Numbered from the stretch's first letter, positions 41,081 to 51,099 are shown. The stretch: DNA of 64,000 nt from Thermosynechococcus sp. (GCF_025999095.1 NZ_AP024678.1:1333527-1397526), one strand, 5' to 3'. The notes: generated from the letters alone by a model not told the origin. Made by a program: numbers and translations.

Positions 41081-41195
41081 TTGGGGGGCAAAGGGGACAA
41101 CGGGCCACTGGACTCAACGCCTGTTCCCAACCCCTGAGAAGAGGTTTCCCTGGGGGCGGAGCGGTTAACCAAGACAGGATAGGGCGAGGCATGAT

Positions 41196-42377
41196 TCAAG
41201 CTCGAAAGACTTGGGCAGGATCAAGGCGCATCACTTTTTGCACTGCCAATAGGGAAGCACTGACACACATGGCCACGGTGGCACTAAAAACGGCTAAGGC
41301 AAGTTGAGGGGTAATGATGATTTGGATGGCACGAGCTTGCATGGTCCACATCCCCAGCCCCCAGCACAGGCCTAAACCGGGCAGATAACCCAGTACGGCC
41401 ATCCACAGGGCTTGCTCAATAATAATTCGATACAAGTACCCGTCAGCAGCCCCCATCGCCTTGAGGGTGCCATACTCCTGTAGGCGATCGCTCACAGAGG
41501 AATAGAGAATCTGACTCACAATCACTATCCCTACAACCATGCCCACCCCTGCCCCTAGACCCAAAATGAACCCCACACTGGTACTGGCCAACCAATAGCG
41601 CCGGGTCATTTCAGTCAGGGCGGCACGACTGAGCACTTGATAGTTGGGAAATGCTGCCCGCAATCGCTCCTGCACCTTTGCCAAATCCTCTCCTGGCTTT
41701 GCTTTAACCATGACATAAGTGATGCGGGTACTGGGGGACACCAACGGCAAAAATTCGGGTACCGGTTCACTGGTATCAAACCGCGGGAAGTTCAAGTAAA
41801 GGTTCGCAGTTTCCAGCGAGGTAAAGACATAGGGGCTAGAGACAATTGATTTAACACCGCGCGTCCAGCCAATGACCGTCGCTGGGTAGTTATTCACACG
41901 ACCTTTCTCCCCCAGAGCCGTGAGGGAAAGGGCATTGAGATCAATGCGATCCACGATGACACTGTAGGGTTCCTCTAGCTTCCTTAGGGCTGCACCAGCA
42001 ACTGTCGTCAAAGGCAGCAAGGTTCCTGTCGGCTCAAGACCCACCACTTGCACTGGATCGATCGCCTCTGTCTCTGAACGGCGCCACACGGCCGACTGCA
42101 TCAGGAGTGGCTCTGCAGCCGCAACCCCTTCAACTGCTTGGGCATCAAGGACAGCTTGATACTCAATGGGCAATGTCAGGCCAAAATAACGCAGCTCATT
42201 CGAGGCAATCCAGAAATCCGCTTGGCTTTTGCTCACCAAGAGAGTGGCGGAGCGACTAAATCCCTCAAGGAGTCCCGTTTGAATAGTGACGAGACTGACA
42301 GCAAAGGTGATGCCCAGTTGAGCAACGAGAAAACGACTAAAGTCTTCTAAAAGATTTTTCCGAGCAAGGGAGACCAT
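41196..42377 (-). CDS. devC: DevC-type ABC transporter permease (FtsX domain)
   Basis: A 393-residue permease of the MacB/DevC group with four membrane segments: one near the N-terminus (about 15-40) and three near the end (about 270-300, 315-345, 355-380). A large extracytoplasmic domain lies between. The closing FtsX part reads Q-I-L-Y-S-S-V-S-D-R-L-Q-E-Y-G-T-L-K-A-M-G-A, and R-L-D-P-A-Q-V-F-R-A is the DevC-type end. In cyanobacteria DevB-DevC-DevA with a TolC channel exports glycolipids or other compounds. No devB or devA is adjacent, so the gene is separated from its usual partners; a TolC-type gene lies at 54.8 kb. Confidence 0.88.
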   Translation of the reverse strand: MVSLARKNLLEDFSRFLVAQLGITFAVSLVTIQTGLLEGFSRSATLLVSKSQADFWIASNELRYFGLTLPIEYQAVLDAQAVEGVAAAEPLLMQSAVWRRSETEAIDPVQVVGLEPTGTLLPLTTVAGAALRKLEEPYSVIVDRIDLNALSLTALGEKGRVNNYPATVIGWTRGVKSIVSSPYVFTSLETANLYLNFPRFDTSEPVPEFLPLVSPSTRITYVMVKAKPGEDLAKVQERLRAAFPNYQVLSRAALTEMTRRYWLASTSVGFILGLGAGVGMVVGIVIVSQILYSSVSDRLQEYGTLKAMGAADGYLYRIIIEQALWMAVLGYLPGLGLCWGLGMWTMQARAIQIIITPQLALAVFSATVAMCVSASLLAVQKVMRLDPAQVFRA

Positions 42378-42773
42378 TTCTTTATCTTAAGTTTTAGCTG
42401 AACTCGTGTCTAGGTGTTTTTAGCTAGTTGGAGCGCAGAGGTTGGCGATCGCCTTAACAAGCCCATCAGAAATCCTTGGCTAAAAACTCAACTGGCACCT
42501 CTTGTGCTTCGGGCAAGTCAAGAGCAACCTGAATCTGCATAGAACATCGGATTGCGGGCTAGCAAATAGAGGTTGTCATACTCCCATAGCTCCGACCCTG
42601 CAGCGTGAGACGTTGCTGCCGCCGCGTCACAATTTCTGCCTTATCAATCGGTGGCGGGAAAGACGACGCTCTATAACTTGTTAGTGGCAAAGAATGCCAT
42701 AGTGGAAGCTAGAGGGTAGGTTATTGATGTGGGTAATGTAATACAAAGTTTATGCTCTTGGATTCAGATCTTC
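42378..42773. other. Intergenic region with possible gene remnants
   Basis: About 400 bases without an intact gene. Short blocked frames look protein-like. On the plus strand 42651-42719 reads V-A-G-K-T-T-L-Y-N-L-L and ends at a stop, like the P-loop of a GTPase or ABC ATPase but without the usual upstream glycine pattern. On the minus strand E-L-W-E-Y-D-N-L-Y-L-L-A-R-N-P and M-Q-I-Q-V-A-L-D-L-P-E-A-Q-E-V-P lie in different frames, both stopped. They could be decayed genes or chance. The devC promoter must also lie here. No IS ends or inverted repeats were found. Confidence 0.35.
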
Positions 42774-43127
42774 TTAACCTCTAGATGGCTTTTGAGTTTG
42801 CTCCTTGATCCAATTCAAATAGGTAGGAGAACCAGCAATGATGGGCAGGGCAATGATCTCTGGGACATCATAGCTGTGTAATGCCTGCAGGCGATCGCGC
42901 ACCTGCTCAAATAAAGCGATGCGAGTTTTAATGAGCAATTGCCATTCTGGATCGCGATGCACCGCTCCTTGCCAACGGTATATTGATTGAACAGGTAGAA
43001 TCTGCACACAGGCAGCCAGGTGCTCCGCCACCAGTTGATCGGCTAAGGAGAGTGCCTCAGCTTCCGTAGCTGTAGTAGCAATCACTACACAGTACTCTGC
43101 TGCCGTTTCCAAGCCTGCGGTCCTCAC
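42774..43127 (-). CDS. cutA: Divalent-cation tolerance protein CutA
   Basis: A 117-residue CutA1 protein, a very stable trimer found from bacteria to plants. It begins V-V-I-A-T-T-A-T-E-A-E-A-L-S-L-A-D-Q-L-V; the core H-L-A-A-C-V-Q-I-L-P-V-Q-S-I-Y-R-W-Q-G near residue 35 and the Y-D-V-P-E-I-I-A-L-P-I near residue 85 with terminal Y-L-N-W-I are the family signature. Copper tolerance was the historic role in E. coli; the physiological function is unclear. It is divergent from the ketoacyl synthase gene, with 45 bases between. Confidence 0.94.
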   Translation of the reverse strand: MRTAGLETAAEYCVVIATTATEAEALSLADQLVAEHLAACVQILPVQSIYRWQGAVHRDPEWQLLIKTRIALFEQVRDRLQALHSYDVPEIIALPIIAGSPTYLNWIKEQTQKPSRG

Positions 43128-43172
43128 GTCACAGTGTCAATGACGTCAATCATATCTTGAATTAATTGGGCA

Positions 43173-44267
43173 GTGAATGTTCTGATTACTGGGATTGGTC
43201 TATGGACAGGGCTTGGGGACACCGCGATCGCTACCTGGCAGCGCTACTGTCAGGGCCAGACAGCCCTCATAGCCACCCCTGAAGGACTGGTGGGGGCAAC
43301 GACCTTGCCCGTCGAGAAAATTATTGAAACGACTACGACTCAAGCCCTCAACGATGCAAAATTAACAGCTCCCCTAGGCAGTGCCGCGGTAGTGGTCGGC
43401 TCCAGTCGCGGTTTTCAAGCCCAGTGGGAAATATGGTTACGACAGCCTTCCCTTTCGCGAGAAACATGGCTACAAACCTTGCCAGCAACTGTTTCGCAGC
43501 AGGTCGCGCACATTGCCGGCATTCAGGGGATGGTGCTCAATCCCACCGCCGCCTGTGCCACGGGAATCTGGGCGATTGCCCAAGGGGCACTCTTGATTGC
43601 CCAGGGGTATTGCGATCTGGTGTTGGCTGGAGGCGTTGAATCCGCCATCTCCCCCTTAACCTTGGCCGGCTTTCGCCAGTTGGGGGTCTTGGCTCAGGAG
43701 CGGGCAGCTCCCTTCGATCGCCAGCGGCAGGGATTTGGCTTGGCGGCCGGTGGTGCCCTCCTTGTCTTGGAATCCCCAGAACGAGCGCGATCGCGAGGTA
43801 TTGAACCCTATGCCCGAATTGCGGGGGTAGGTCTCAGTGCCGATGCTGAGAATATGGCTGCGCCCAGTCTCAACCAAACGGGTGCTCTCCTAGCGATTCA
43901 AAAGGCCTTGGCTCAGGCAGAGCTAACACCGCGCCAGATTGACTGTATCCATAGTCACGGTACGGGCACGCGGCGCAACGATGCCGCCGAAGCCGCTTGG
44001 ATTCAAACCCTTTTTGGTCAAGGGGTTGCGGTCACCAGTCATAAAGGTGCCCTTGGGCATACCTTAGGGGCTGCTGGCGCGATCGCGGTTGCCCTCTCTT
44101 GCCTGTCGTTGCGGGAACAGCAGATTCCTCCCTGTGTTGGCTGTGAGGCTCCCGACTTTGACCTTGACATTGTCCAAAAGAGCCGCCCTGCTCCCTTAGG
44201 ATACATTCTCTGCTGTAGCTATGGCTTTGGCGGCCAAAATGCCGTGATTGTTCTGGCGCGTCCCTAG
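43173..44267 (+). CDS. Beta-ketoacyl-ACP synthase, FabF-like (short form)
   Basis: A 364-residue thiolase-fold condensing enzyme. The GTG at 43173 is used because the product starts directly with V-L-I-T-G-I-G. The Cys-His-His triad is present: TAACATG near residue 128, HSHGTGT near residue 262, and [13 protein letters not shown] near residue 296. It ends N-x-x-F-G-F-G-G-Q-N-A-like ([10 protein letters not shown]). It is about 50 residues shorter than typical FabF (about 410), so it may be a specialised KAS rather than the main fatty-acid enzyme. The final 4 bases overlap dxs convergently. No other fatty-acid genes are adjacent. Confidence 0.88.
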   Translation: MNVLITGIGLWTGLGDTAIATWQRYCQGQTALIATPEGLVGATTLPVEKIIETTTTQALNDAKLTAPLGSAAVVVGSSRGFQAQWEIWLRQPSLSRETWLQTLPATVSQQVAHIAGIQGMVLNPTAACATGIWAIAQGALLIAQGYCDLVLAGGVESAISPLTLAGFRQLGVLAQERAAPFDRQRQGFGLAAGGALLVLESPERARSRGIEPYARIAGVGLSADAENMAAPSLNQTGALLAIQKALAQAELTPRQIDCIHSHGTGTRRNDAAEAAWIQTLFGQGVAVTSHKGALGHTLGAAGAIAVALSCLSLREQQIPPCVGCEAPDFDLDIVQKSRPAPLGYILCCSYGFGGQNAVIVLARP

Positions 44268-46180
44268 GAGGAGGCGGTCACCACCGTCGCTTCAGTAACC
44301 CCAAATTTCTGCATGATCGTTTTGGCCATTTGTGGGGGGGTGAGCCCCAAGTCAGCTTTTGATTCATCGGGACTGGCGTGCTCGACCAAGATATCCGGTA
44401 CCCCCAAACGCAGCACCGGCACCAAAATATCCGCCTCCTGCAGTGCCTCAAGCACCGCCGAGCCAAAGCCCCCCATCAGGCAGCCCTCCTCCAGAGTGAC
44501 CACACGGCCAATTTGTTTTGCCAAGGGTAGAATCAACTCCGTATCCAAGGGCTTGGCAAAGCGAGCATTGATCACGGCGGCACTCATGCCGTGTTCCTTG
44601 AGGATTTCCGCCACCTGCATCGCCGGATAGACCATTGAGCCGTAGGCTACTAGGAGAACATCTTCACCGGAGCGCAAAAGCTCTCCTTTGCCAATTGCAA
44701 GGGGTTCCCAGCCCTCCTCCATGAGGGCGACACCATAGCCATTGCCGCGGGGATAGCGCAGGGCGATCGGTCCCTCGGTGTAGTTGATACCGGTTACAAT
44801 CATCCGTTGCAGTTCCGCCTCATCCTTGGGGGCCATCAGCACCATATTGGGTAGGCAGCGCAAATAGGCAATGTCATACATCCCCTGGTGGGTAGGGCCA
44901 TCGGCACCGACAATCCCCGCCCGATCCATGCAAAAGAAGACCGGTAACTTTTGGATGCAGACGTCATGGATAATTTGGTCATAGGCGCGCTGGAGGAATG
45001 TGGAGTAAATTGCCACCACAGGGCGCATGCCCTGGGTGGCCATCCCCGCCGCCATTGTTACCGCATGCTGCTCGGCAATCCCGACATCAATGTACTGTTT
45101 GGGCAGCCGTTTTTGCAGAATATCCAAGCCGGTTCCTGTAGCCATGGCTGCCGTAATGCCCACAATGCGCGGATCATTTTCTGCAAGTTTCGTCAAGGTT
45201 TCGCCAAAGACCTTGGAGTAACTGGGGGGCTTGGGTTTGCTAGAGGGTTTGGCCTTACCGGTGACCAGATCAAAGGGGTTTTGGGCATGGTAGCCCACTT
45301 GGTCCTTCTCGGCGATGGCGTAGCCTTTGCCCTTCACGGTGGCAACATGAACTAGCACCGGACCAGGAATGGTGTGGGCATGCTGGAATGTGGCAATTAG
45401 TTCCTCCAAATTATGGCCATCCACAGGGCCTACATAAGTAAAGCCTAATTCCTCAAAGACAGCGCCCACCTTAGGAACGGCAAGGCGCTTCATCCCCTCC
45501 TTGATGCGCTGCATCTCCGGGGTCAGGTTTTCACCAAAGAAGGGGATATGCTTAAACTGCTCTTCGAGGTTATCGGTAATAAATTGCACCTGCGGTGAGA
45601 GGCGGATTTTATTCAGATAGCGGGGAATCGCCCCCACATTGGGGGAAATAGACATTTCATTGTCGTTGAGCACCACCATCAGGTTGGTGTGGGGCAGGTG
45701 GCCGGCATGATTAATGGCCTCTAGGGCCATGCCCCCCGTCAGGGCGCCATCGCCAATAATGGCCACTACCTTGAAGTTTTCCCCCTTGAGATCGCGGGCG
45801 ATCGCCATCCCCAAAGCTGCCGAAATACTCGTGGAGGCATGACCAGCCCCAAAGTGATCAAAGGGACTTTCCCGCCGGTTTAAGTAACCGGCAATCCCCC
45901 CTTTTTGGCGCAGGGTGTGGAAGTTGTTGTAGCGACCCGTCAACATTTTGTGGGGATAGGCTTGGTGCCCCACATCCCAGACCACGCGGTCTTTATCTAA
46001 ATCAAGGGTTTGGTAGAGTGCCAGGGTGAGTTCAACAACGCCTAGGCCGGGCCCGAGGTGGCCGCCGGTCGCCGCTACCGTTTCCAAATGTTTGTCGCGA
46101 ATTTGGGCGGCAATTTGAGTCAATTGGGCAATGGACAACCCATGCAACTGGTTGGGATGGGTGAGTTCACTTAGGTGCAT
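44264..46180 (-). CDS. dxs: 1-Deoxy-D-xylulose-5-phosphate synthase
   Basis: Thiamine-diphosphate enzyme condensing pyruvate and glyceraldehyde 3-phosphate, the first step of the MEP isoprenoid pathway feeding carotenoids, phytol and squalene. The ATG at 46180 gives 638 residues. Motifs: [17 protein letters not shown] near residue 65, [19 protein letters not shown] near residue 150 (GDG-x-x-x-G ThDP motif), V-G-P-V-D-G-H near residue 250, and [16 protein letters not shown] near residue 370, then R-Y-P-R-G-N. An upstream start at 46231 is in frame but less likely. It meets the ketoacyl synthase tail to tail. Confidence 0.97.
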   Translation of the reverse strand: MHLSELTHPNQLHGLSIAQLTQIAAQIRDKHLETVAATGGHLGPGLGVVELTLALYQTLDLDKDRVVWDVGHQAYPHKMLTGRYNNFHTLRQKGGIAGYLNRRESPFDHFGAGHASTSISAALGMAIARDLKGENFKVVAIIGDGALTGGMALEAINHAGHLPHTNLMVVLNDNEMSISPNVGAIPRYLNKIRLSPQVQFITDNLEEQFKHIPFFGENLTPEMQRIKEGMKRLAVPKVGAVFEELGFTYVGPVDGHNLEELIATFQHAHTIPGPVLVHVATVKGKGYAIAEKDQVGYHAQNPFDLVTGKAKPSSKPKPPSYSKVFGETLTKLAENDPRIVGITAAMATGTGLDILQKRLPKQYIDVGIAEQHAVTMAAGMATQGMRPVVAIYSTFLQRAYDQIIHDVCIQKLPVFFCMDRAGIVGADGPTHQGMYDIAYLRCLPNMVLMAPKDEAELQRMIVTGINYTEGPIALRYPRGNGYGVALMEEGWEPLAIGKGELLRSGEDVLLVAYGSMVYPAMQVAEILKEHGMSAAVINARFAKPLDTELILPLAKQIGRVVTLEEGCLMGGFGSAVLEALQEADILVPVLRLGVPDILVEHASPDESKADLGLTPPQMAKTIMQKFGVTEATVVTASS

Positions 46181-46370
46181 AAAAACCCGACCTCGCAAGA
46201 TACCTTGTGGCGATAGCTGAACGCTGACCACAGAAAAACTATCTGTTGACTGATTCTAGCAAAGCGCCCCGCTCCAGTCAGGGATTATTTTGCCCCCAGA
46301 CGTGTAAAAAGCCGCCGTAGTCACGAAACGATTGATCATATTCAAGGTGATTCCCTAGACGTCACTCAAT

Positions 46371-46919
46371 TTACGAATCTCGGCAGTGGATACCCCTGAC
46401 CTCCGCCTCTGGCCTCAGTACCCTGTCCTCGAAGGTGATTAGTTCATCGCGATGTCCCTCCAGGGTCAGTTGAGAACCAATCTCATGGGGCTGCAACCAA
46501 ACCCTCACGGTTTCTAGCCGCTGGGCACCGCGCCAGTAAAACCAGGGGGCAATGGGGGCAAGGCCAATGAGACTAAAGGCCAGAATGCCCCCCTTGGGAA
46601 AAAGCACAGTTAACACCAGGGCAATGGCTGTGGTACTGGCAACCGCTAGGGCAAAGAGCAATGCGGCTACAAGGGGACTGGCGGCAACCTGTCCCTGAAA
46701 GGTCACTTCAGTGCCATCGGCACTCACGGCGTCGAGGCGGTAGCCGCGCTGCTGAAAATACTGCTTAAGGCGGGGGGCAAGTTCAGTGATGGGCTGGGCA
46801 ATGAGCCATTCTTGGGTTTCAATGCGTTCTTTGGTGGAGGCACGAATAAAAAAGACAAACCCAATTGCCAACAGGCTAGTGAGCAAGAGGGTAGAAGGGT
46901 AAATCAGGTTGCTAGACAT
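46371..46919 (-). CDS. Cytochrome b6 cofactor-assembly (CCB) membrane protein
   Basis: A 182-residue protein matching the cyanobacterial 'cofactor assembly of complex C subunit B' group, homologues of plant CCB2/CCB4, which help attach the covalent high-spin heme c-n to cytochrome b6. One hydrophobic segment at about 8-27 (T-L-L-L-T-S-L-L-A-I-G-F-V-F-F-I-R-A-S) is followed by a soluble part with L-K-Q-Y-F-Q-Q-R-G-Y-R-L-D-A-V and V-T-F-x-G-x-V; two more hydrophobic segments occur at about 80-105 and 110-128. The ATG at 46919 gives this typical start; the frame extends 16 codons upstream. It is divergent from the sugar-phosphate transferase gene. Confidence 0.72.
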   Translation of the reverse strand: MSSNLIYPSTLLLTSLLAIGFVFFIRASTKERIETQEWLIAQPITELAPRLKQYFQQRGYRLDAVSADGTEVTFQGQVAASPLVAALLFALAVASTTAIALVLTVLFPKGGILAFSLIGLAPIAPWFYWRGAQRLETVRVWLQPHEIGSQLTLEGHRDELITFEDRVLRPEAEVRGIHCRDS

Positions 46920-47078
46920 GAGACCTTCAGGGGGGTTGTTTGCTGGGCTATCTATCCCTATTCTCAAGCATCTATCGGGGGCTGCAAAGAGATATTGCAG
47001 TGCGATCGCGGCCGACGGTTCTGCGGAATACTAACCCTTAGCCATTGTTGTTGTCTTAACTTTAATCATGCGTTCATC

Positions 47079-48497
47079 ATGCGTTCGCAAGCTTCTCCCC
47101 GGGATATTCGGGCCCCCCGCTCCCCTAGGATGGTGCTGCGTTCAGAAACCGCCTTTGCCCTGTTGCTCTTGGCGAGCGACTTACTGGGGCTGGTGCTGGC
47201 CTGGAAGCTGGCACTGCAACTGAATCGCTTTTATGCCCCCCTTCCCCCTGATCTAGCCACTTGGTACTGGTGGGGGTTGCCTAGTGTCTTTTGGCTTTTT
47301 ACAGGGGGTCTGTTGTTTTTGGTTGCCCTGAGTGGGCTTTATCACCCGCGGGGACATTGGAAAAATTATTTGCGCCTAGCCAAGGTGTTGAGCTTGGGCT
47401 ACTTGTTGGCGCTGGCGATCGCCTACTTCTATGATCCAAAAGTGGATTTGCCGCGCTCACTGTTTTTTAGTGCTTGGGGCCTAAGTGTGGTCTTGGCGGT
47501 CGTCCTGCGGCTAGGGGTGAGTTTAGGCTTCAAAATTTGGAGCCTGCGGCAACCGATACGGGCCTTTCTCGTGGCGCCCCCAGAGCGACAGGAGTACCTC
47601 AGCACGCTGCTGGCACAACGCGCTAACTACAAAATTGTCGGCACTGCGATCGCCAGCACGGCCAACGAACCGGCAACCCTCGCTGCGATTCTCAACTGCC
47701 AAGCCCAAGAGGTGGTTGTCGAGGGATTGCCCCCAGCTCACCTGGCCTCTACCCTCTATTGGCAACTGCGACAACATGGCATTGCCCTGCGCCTAATCCC
47801 CTCTAGTGTGGAAATGCTCTACCGCCGCGGCACGCCAGAAATTGTGGCGGCTTTGCCGACCCTACGGGTGGATATGACCTACCTGCAGGGCTGGGAGTAT
47901 CGGCTGAAACGCTATTTGGATGTGATTTTGGCCCTCATTGGCCTTGTGGTGCTGGCGCCCCTATTTATCGTCGTGGCGATCGCCATCAAACTCACCTCCC
48001 CAGGGCCTGTCTTCTTCCGCCAAGAACGAGTGGGACTCCATGGACAGGTCTTTCAAATGTGGAAATTTCGCACCATGCGTGCCGACGCACCGCAACTGCA
48101 AGCCCAGTTGGAGGCACAAAATGAGGCCGCTGATGGCATTCTGTTCAAAGTTAAAAACGATCCGCGTCGCACGCGCCTCGGCAGTTTTCTGCGCAAAACC
48201 AGTATTGATGAACTGCCCCAACTGTTTAACGTCCTCTGGGGAGACATGAGTTTAGTCGGACCCCGTCCCCTACCCCTACGGGATGTTGCCCGTTTCCATT
48301 CCTGGCATCATATTCGCCATCAAGTGATGCCCGGTATAACGGGCCTATGGCAAATCTCTGGTCGCTCCCAAATTGCTGATTTTGACGAAGCAGCACGCCT
48401 CGATCTTTACTACATTGACAACTGGTCTTTGAATCTGGATTTAGAAATTCTTGTGGAAACTGTGCGTATTGTCCTCGTTGGTAGCGGTGCCTACTAG
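47079..48497 (+). CDS. Polyprenyl-phosphate sugar-phosphate transferase (WbaP/WcaJ type)
   Basis: A 472-residue exopolysaccharide-initiating enzyme that transfers a sugar phosphate from a nucleotide sugar to undecaprenyl phosphate. Four N-terminal membrane segments (about 20-40, 60-85, 98-118, 125-145), a CoA-binding-like domain (about 155-270), one further hydrophobic segment near 300, then the catalytic bacterial-transferase domain: FKMWKFRTM-like ([10 protein letters not shown] near residue 330), [20 protein letters not shown] near 370 and M-S-L-V-G-P-R-P, ending G-L-W-Q-I-S-G-R-S. The ATG at 47079 fits the usual start; the frame continues upstream to 46812 inside the opposite CCB gene, which is not coding. 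Last 57 bases overlap the c-di-GMP gene. Confidence 0.92.
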   Translation: MRSQASPRDIRAPRSPRMVLRSETAFALLLLASDLLGLVLAWKLALQLNRFYAPLPPDLATWYWWGLPSVFWLFTGGLLFLVALSGLYHPRGHWKNYLRLAKVLSLGYLLALAIAYFYDPKVDLPRSLFFSAWGLSVVLAVVLRLGVSLGFKIWSLRQPIRAFLVAPPERQEYLSTLLAQRANYKIVGTAIASTANEPATLAAILNCQAQEVVVEGLPPAHLASTLYWQLRQHGIALRLIPSSVEMLYRRGTPEIVAALPTLRVDMTYLQGWEYRLKRYLDVILALIGLVVLAPLFIVVAIAIKLTSPGPVFFRQERVGLHGQVFQMWKFRTMRADAPQLQAQLEAQNEAADGILFKVKNDPRRTRLGSFLRKTSIDELPQLFNVLWGDMSLVGPRPLPLRDVARFHSWHHIRHQVMPGITGLWQISGRSQIADFDEAARLDLYYIDNWSLNLDLEILVETVRIVLVGSGAY

Positions 48498-50972
48498 GGA
48501 TGGCAAAAATTGTGTCGCCAATAATTTTTCTACCTGCTGCGCCGAGAGGGGACGGGCAAAGAAATAGCCCTGCCCATAGTCACACCCTAGGGTCTTAAGC
48601 AGGCCATACTGTTCGCGTGTTTCAATGCCCTCCGCCACCACCTTTAGGCGCAAGGAGTGAGCCAGTATGAGAATCACCTGCACAATCGTGGCCGAGGCTT
48701 CCTCACAGTTGAAGTTGGCAATAAATGAACGATCAATTTTTAGCGTGTCAATGGGAAAACGGTGTAGATAGCTCAGGGAAGAATAGCCCGTGCCAAAATC
48801 ATCCATATAAATGCCAATGCCCATAGCCCGAATTTCCTCAAGAGCGGCGATCGCGACGTCCTTGTTATCAATGAGAACCCCCTCAGTGACCTCAAGGCGC
48901 AATCGTGGCGCCGGAAACCCTGTTTCCGCTAAAATAGACTTTAAATTGGGCAGCAAATCTGGCTGTTGAAAATGACGTCCACTGAGGTTGACACTAATAG
49001 TCAGCTCACGGCTCCAGGGAAAGACCGCTGCCCAGCGCTGCATTTGGCGACAAGCTTCGGTCATAACCCACCAACTCACGGGTAGGATCAACCCTGTTTC
49101 TTCGATTACCGTCATGAATTGGCCGGGGGCAATGATGCCCCGTTCAGGATGTTGCCAGCGCAGTAGTGTTTCAAAACCAACAATCTTGAGCGTTGATAGA
49201 TTAACAATTGGCTGATAGTAAACCAAAAACTCCTGACGTTCTGCTGCTCGGCGCAGGTCTGTTTCCATTTGCATGAGAGCGACCGTCTGGGCGCGTATCC
49301 CCATACTGAATACTTCATAGCGAGCCTTACCCAGAGATTTGGCCCGGTACATGGCTGTATCGGCATCCCGCAGCAGATCCTCAGCCCTCTGACTGTCGCC
49401 ACTTGGAAAGGCAATGCCAATACTGGCACTGGTAAAGATTTCATGGCCCTCTACAAGGAAAGGGCGGCTCAAGGCCAGCAAAATCCGTTCTGCTGCCGTC
49501 ATCCCTTGGGCTGGAGCGGTTAGGTCCGACAGCAGAATCGCAAACTCGTCGCCGCCAAGGCGCGCCACTGTATCCTCAGCGCGGGTACAACTGGTAAGTC
49601 GTTGGGCAATTGCAATCAGCAGCTGATCGCCTGCGCAGTGCCCCAAGCTATCGTTGATCACCTTAAAGCGATCCACATCCAAAAACAACACGGCAAAGAG
49701 GGAGTGGGGACGCCGCCCACGACGGGCGATGGCTTGATTCAGGCGGTCCATAAAAAGCACTCGGTTGGGTAAACCCGTCATGGCATCGTGGAGTGCATCA
49801 TGGAGCAGTTGCTCCTGAATCCGGTGGTATCCCGTGACATCGGTCATGGAGCCGGCCATGCGGTAGGGCTGGCCTTGCGCATTGCGCAGGGCTTTCCCCC
49901 GCGATCGCATCCAGCGGTAGTTGCCATCCCGGTGCCGGAGGCGAAACTCACACTCGAAAAGGGGACGCAGACCCAGCAGGTGCTCCTTCAGATGCTGTTG
50001 CAACTGTTTTCGGTCCTCGGGGTGGACCCGACGCCACCATTCCTCAATCATGGGTTTGAGGGTACCGGCCGCTTCACCCACCAGCGCCTCCCAGCGGGGA
50101 GAATAGTACATCAAGCGATTGCTAATATCCCAATCCCAAAGGCCATCATTGGCCGCTTCGGCCGCAAGGGCGTAGCGCTCCTCACTAATACGCAGCGCCA
50201 ATTCTGAGCGCTTGCGCTGGGTAATGTCGGTGAGGTAGCAGCGAATTAACTCGCTGGCAGGCAACAGATGAATGGTTGCTTCATAGGCGCGATCGCCAAT
50301 GTTAATTTCTTCAACGGAGAATCGTCGCTTTTCTAACGACCAGTTTTTGAGCCACGCCAGCAGGGGATGTTCTTCATCCATCAACTGGGGCAACTCTTGA
50401 ATGGCTGCCGGATTGAGATAGGTGAGTTGGCCGTCGAGGGTAAGCTCAATAATCGGGTAGGGGCTGAGTTCTGGAAAAGATGACAGCCGCAGCAGTTGCA
50501 GGTCTGTTGACTCAGGTCCTTGATTGCCAATCAGGGCCTCCTTAAAGAAACCCACCTCCTGGCCCGGAATGCTGAAGGCTGCAAGAGCATGGGTATAGCG
50601 CTTGAATCCTGAGTCGGAAATATGGGCGATCGCGTGGTAGCGGGCGCGCACAGCACCGCCAAAGACAATTACATCGCCATGCTGAAGAATGTGGGACTGG
50701 CAGGGCTTGCCATTGACAGTCAGACCGTTGACGCTGCGCCTTCCTTGGAGGTCGCCATCAATGAGGCGAAAGAAAAAATTACCACTGCTGGGATCTAGCA
50801 CCCGTAACAAAACCGCGTGCTGCCGGGAAATCATTGGCGACTTGAGCACAATCGTATTGCTTGGATGGCGCCCAATGGTATAGGTGCTGGCTTTGAGGTG
50901 AAGGATACGCCGACCCTCCTGATCTTCAATCACGAGGAGATGGCGCCACTTCTTCGCCGGATCAGAGCTCAC
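48441..50972 (-). CDS. FHA-PAS-GGDEF-EAL cyclic-di-GMP signalling protein
   Basis: An 843-residue cytoplasmic protein. Domains in order: FHA (about 20-115; T-Y-T-I-G-R-H-P-S-N-T-I-V-L and S-P-M-I-S-R-Q-H-A), a PAS-like segment (about 165-255), PAS-PAC (about 262-390; G-L-W-D-W-D-I-S and E-C-E-F-R-L-R-H-R-D-G-N-Y-R-W), GGDEF (about 400-560; LGGDEF with an I-site-like R-A-E-D upstream), and EAL (about 575-825; FETLLRW, SVNLSGRHF, LEVTEG, DDFGTGYSS, L-K-I-D-R-S-F). Both catalytic signatures are intact, so synthesis and hydrolysis of c-di-GMP are both possible. The FHA domain would read phosphothreonine. Its 3' end overlaps the sugar-phosphate transferase gene. Confidence 0.93.
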   Translation of the reverse strand: MSSDPAKKWRHLLVIEDQEGRRILHLKASTYTIGRHPSNTIVLKSPMISRQHAVLLRVLDPSSGNFFFRLIDGDLQGRRSVNGLTVNGKPCQSHILQHGDVIVFGGAVRARYHAIAHISDSGFKRYTHALAAFSIPGQEVGFFKEALIGNQGPESTDLQLLRLSSFPELSPYPIIELTLDGQLTYLNPAAIQELPQLMDEEHPLLAWLKNWSLEKRRFSVEEINIGDRAYEATIHLLPASELIRCYLTDITQRKRSELALRISEERYALAAEAANDGLWDWDISNRLMYYSPRWEALVGEAAGTLKPMIEEWWRRVHPEDRKQLQQHLKEHLLGLRPLFECEFRLRHRDGNYRWMRSRGKALRNAQGQPYRMAGSMTDVTGYHRIQEQLLHDALHDAMTGLPNRVLFMDRLNQAIARRGRRPHSLFAVLFLDVDRFKVINDSLGHCAGDQLLIAIAQRLTSCTRAEDTVARLGGDEFAILLSDLTAPAQGMTAAERILLALSRPFLVEGHEIFTSASIGIAFPSGDSQRAEDLLRDADTAMYRAKSLGKARYEVFSMGIRAQTVALMQMETDLRRAAERQEFLVYYQPIVNLSTLKIVGFETLLRWQHPERGIIAPGQFMTVIEETGLILPVSWWVMTEACRQMQRWAAVFPWSRELTISVNLSGRHFQQPDLLPNLKSILAETGFPAPRLRLEVTEGVLIDNKDVAIAALEEIRAMGIGIYMDDFGTGYSSLSYLHRFPIDTLKIDRSFIANFNCEEASATIVQVILILAHSLRLKVVAEGIETREQYGLLKTLGCDYGQGYFFARPLSAQQVEKLLATQFLPSLVGTATNEDNTHSFHKNF

Positions 50973-51031
50973 ATCAATAGCCTCGACAAATTGTCATGGG
51001 GGAACGGTTTTCACCGCAAACTTTCTAGTTG

Positions 51032-51099
51032 AACCAGTATTCCCAATTAAACCAGTATTTGATGGAAAAACTGATTTGCTATTCTTAATTTGCTATTCT
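51032..51099. repeat. Two adjacent short tandem duplications in an AT-rich intergenic region
   Basis: AACCAGTATT occurs at 51032-51041 and 51050-51059 (period 18). ATTTGCTATTCT occurs at 51074-51085 and 51088-51099 (period 14). Both lie in the 255-base AT-rich divergent region between the c-di-GMP gene and the M16 gene, which otherwise holds only presumed promoters. They may be binding-site repeats or slippage duplications. Confidence 0.6.

Noticed and set aside
42502..42684. 60-codon plus-strand frame
   Set aside because: No start signal, and the composition is unlike a protein; treated as part of the decayed region.
46812..47078. Upstream extension of the sugar-phosphate transferase frame
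   Set aside because: It overlaps the opposite CCB gene and is not membrane-transferase-like; the ATG at 47079 gives the family's usual N-terminus.
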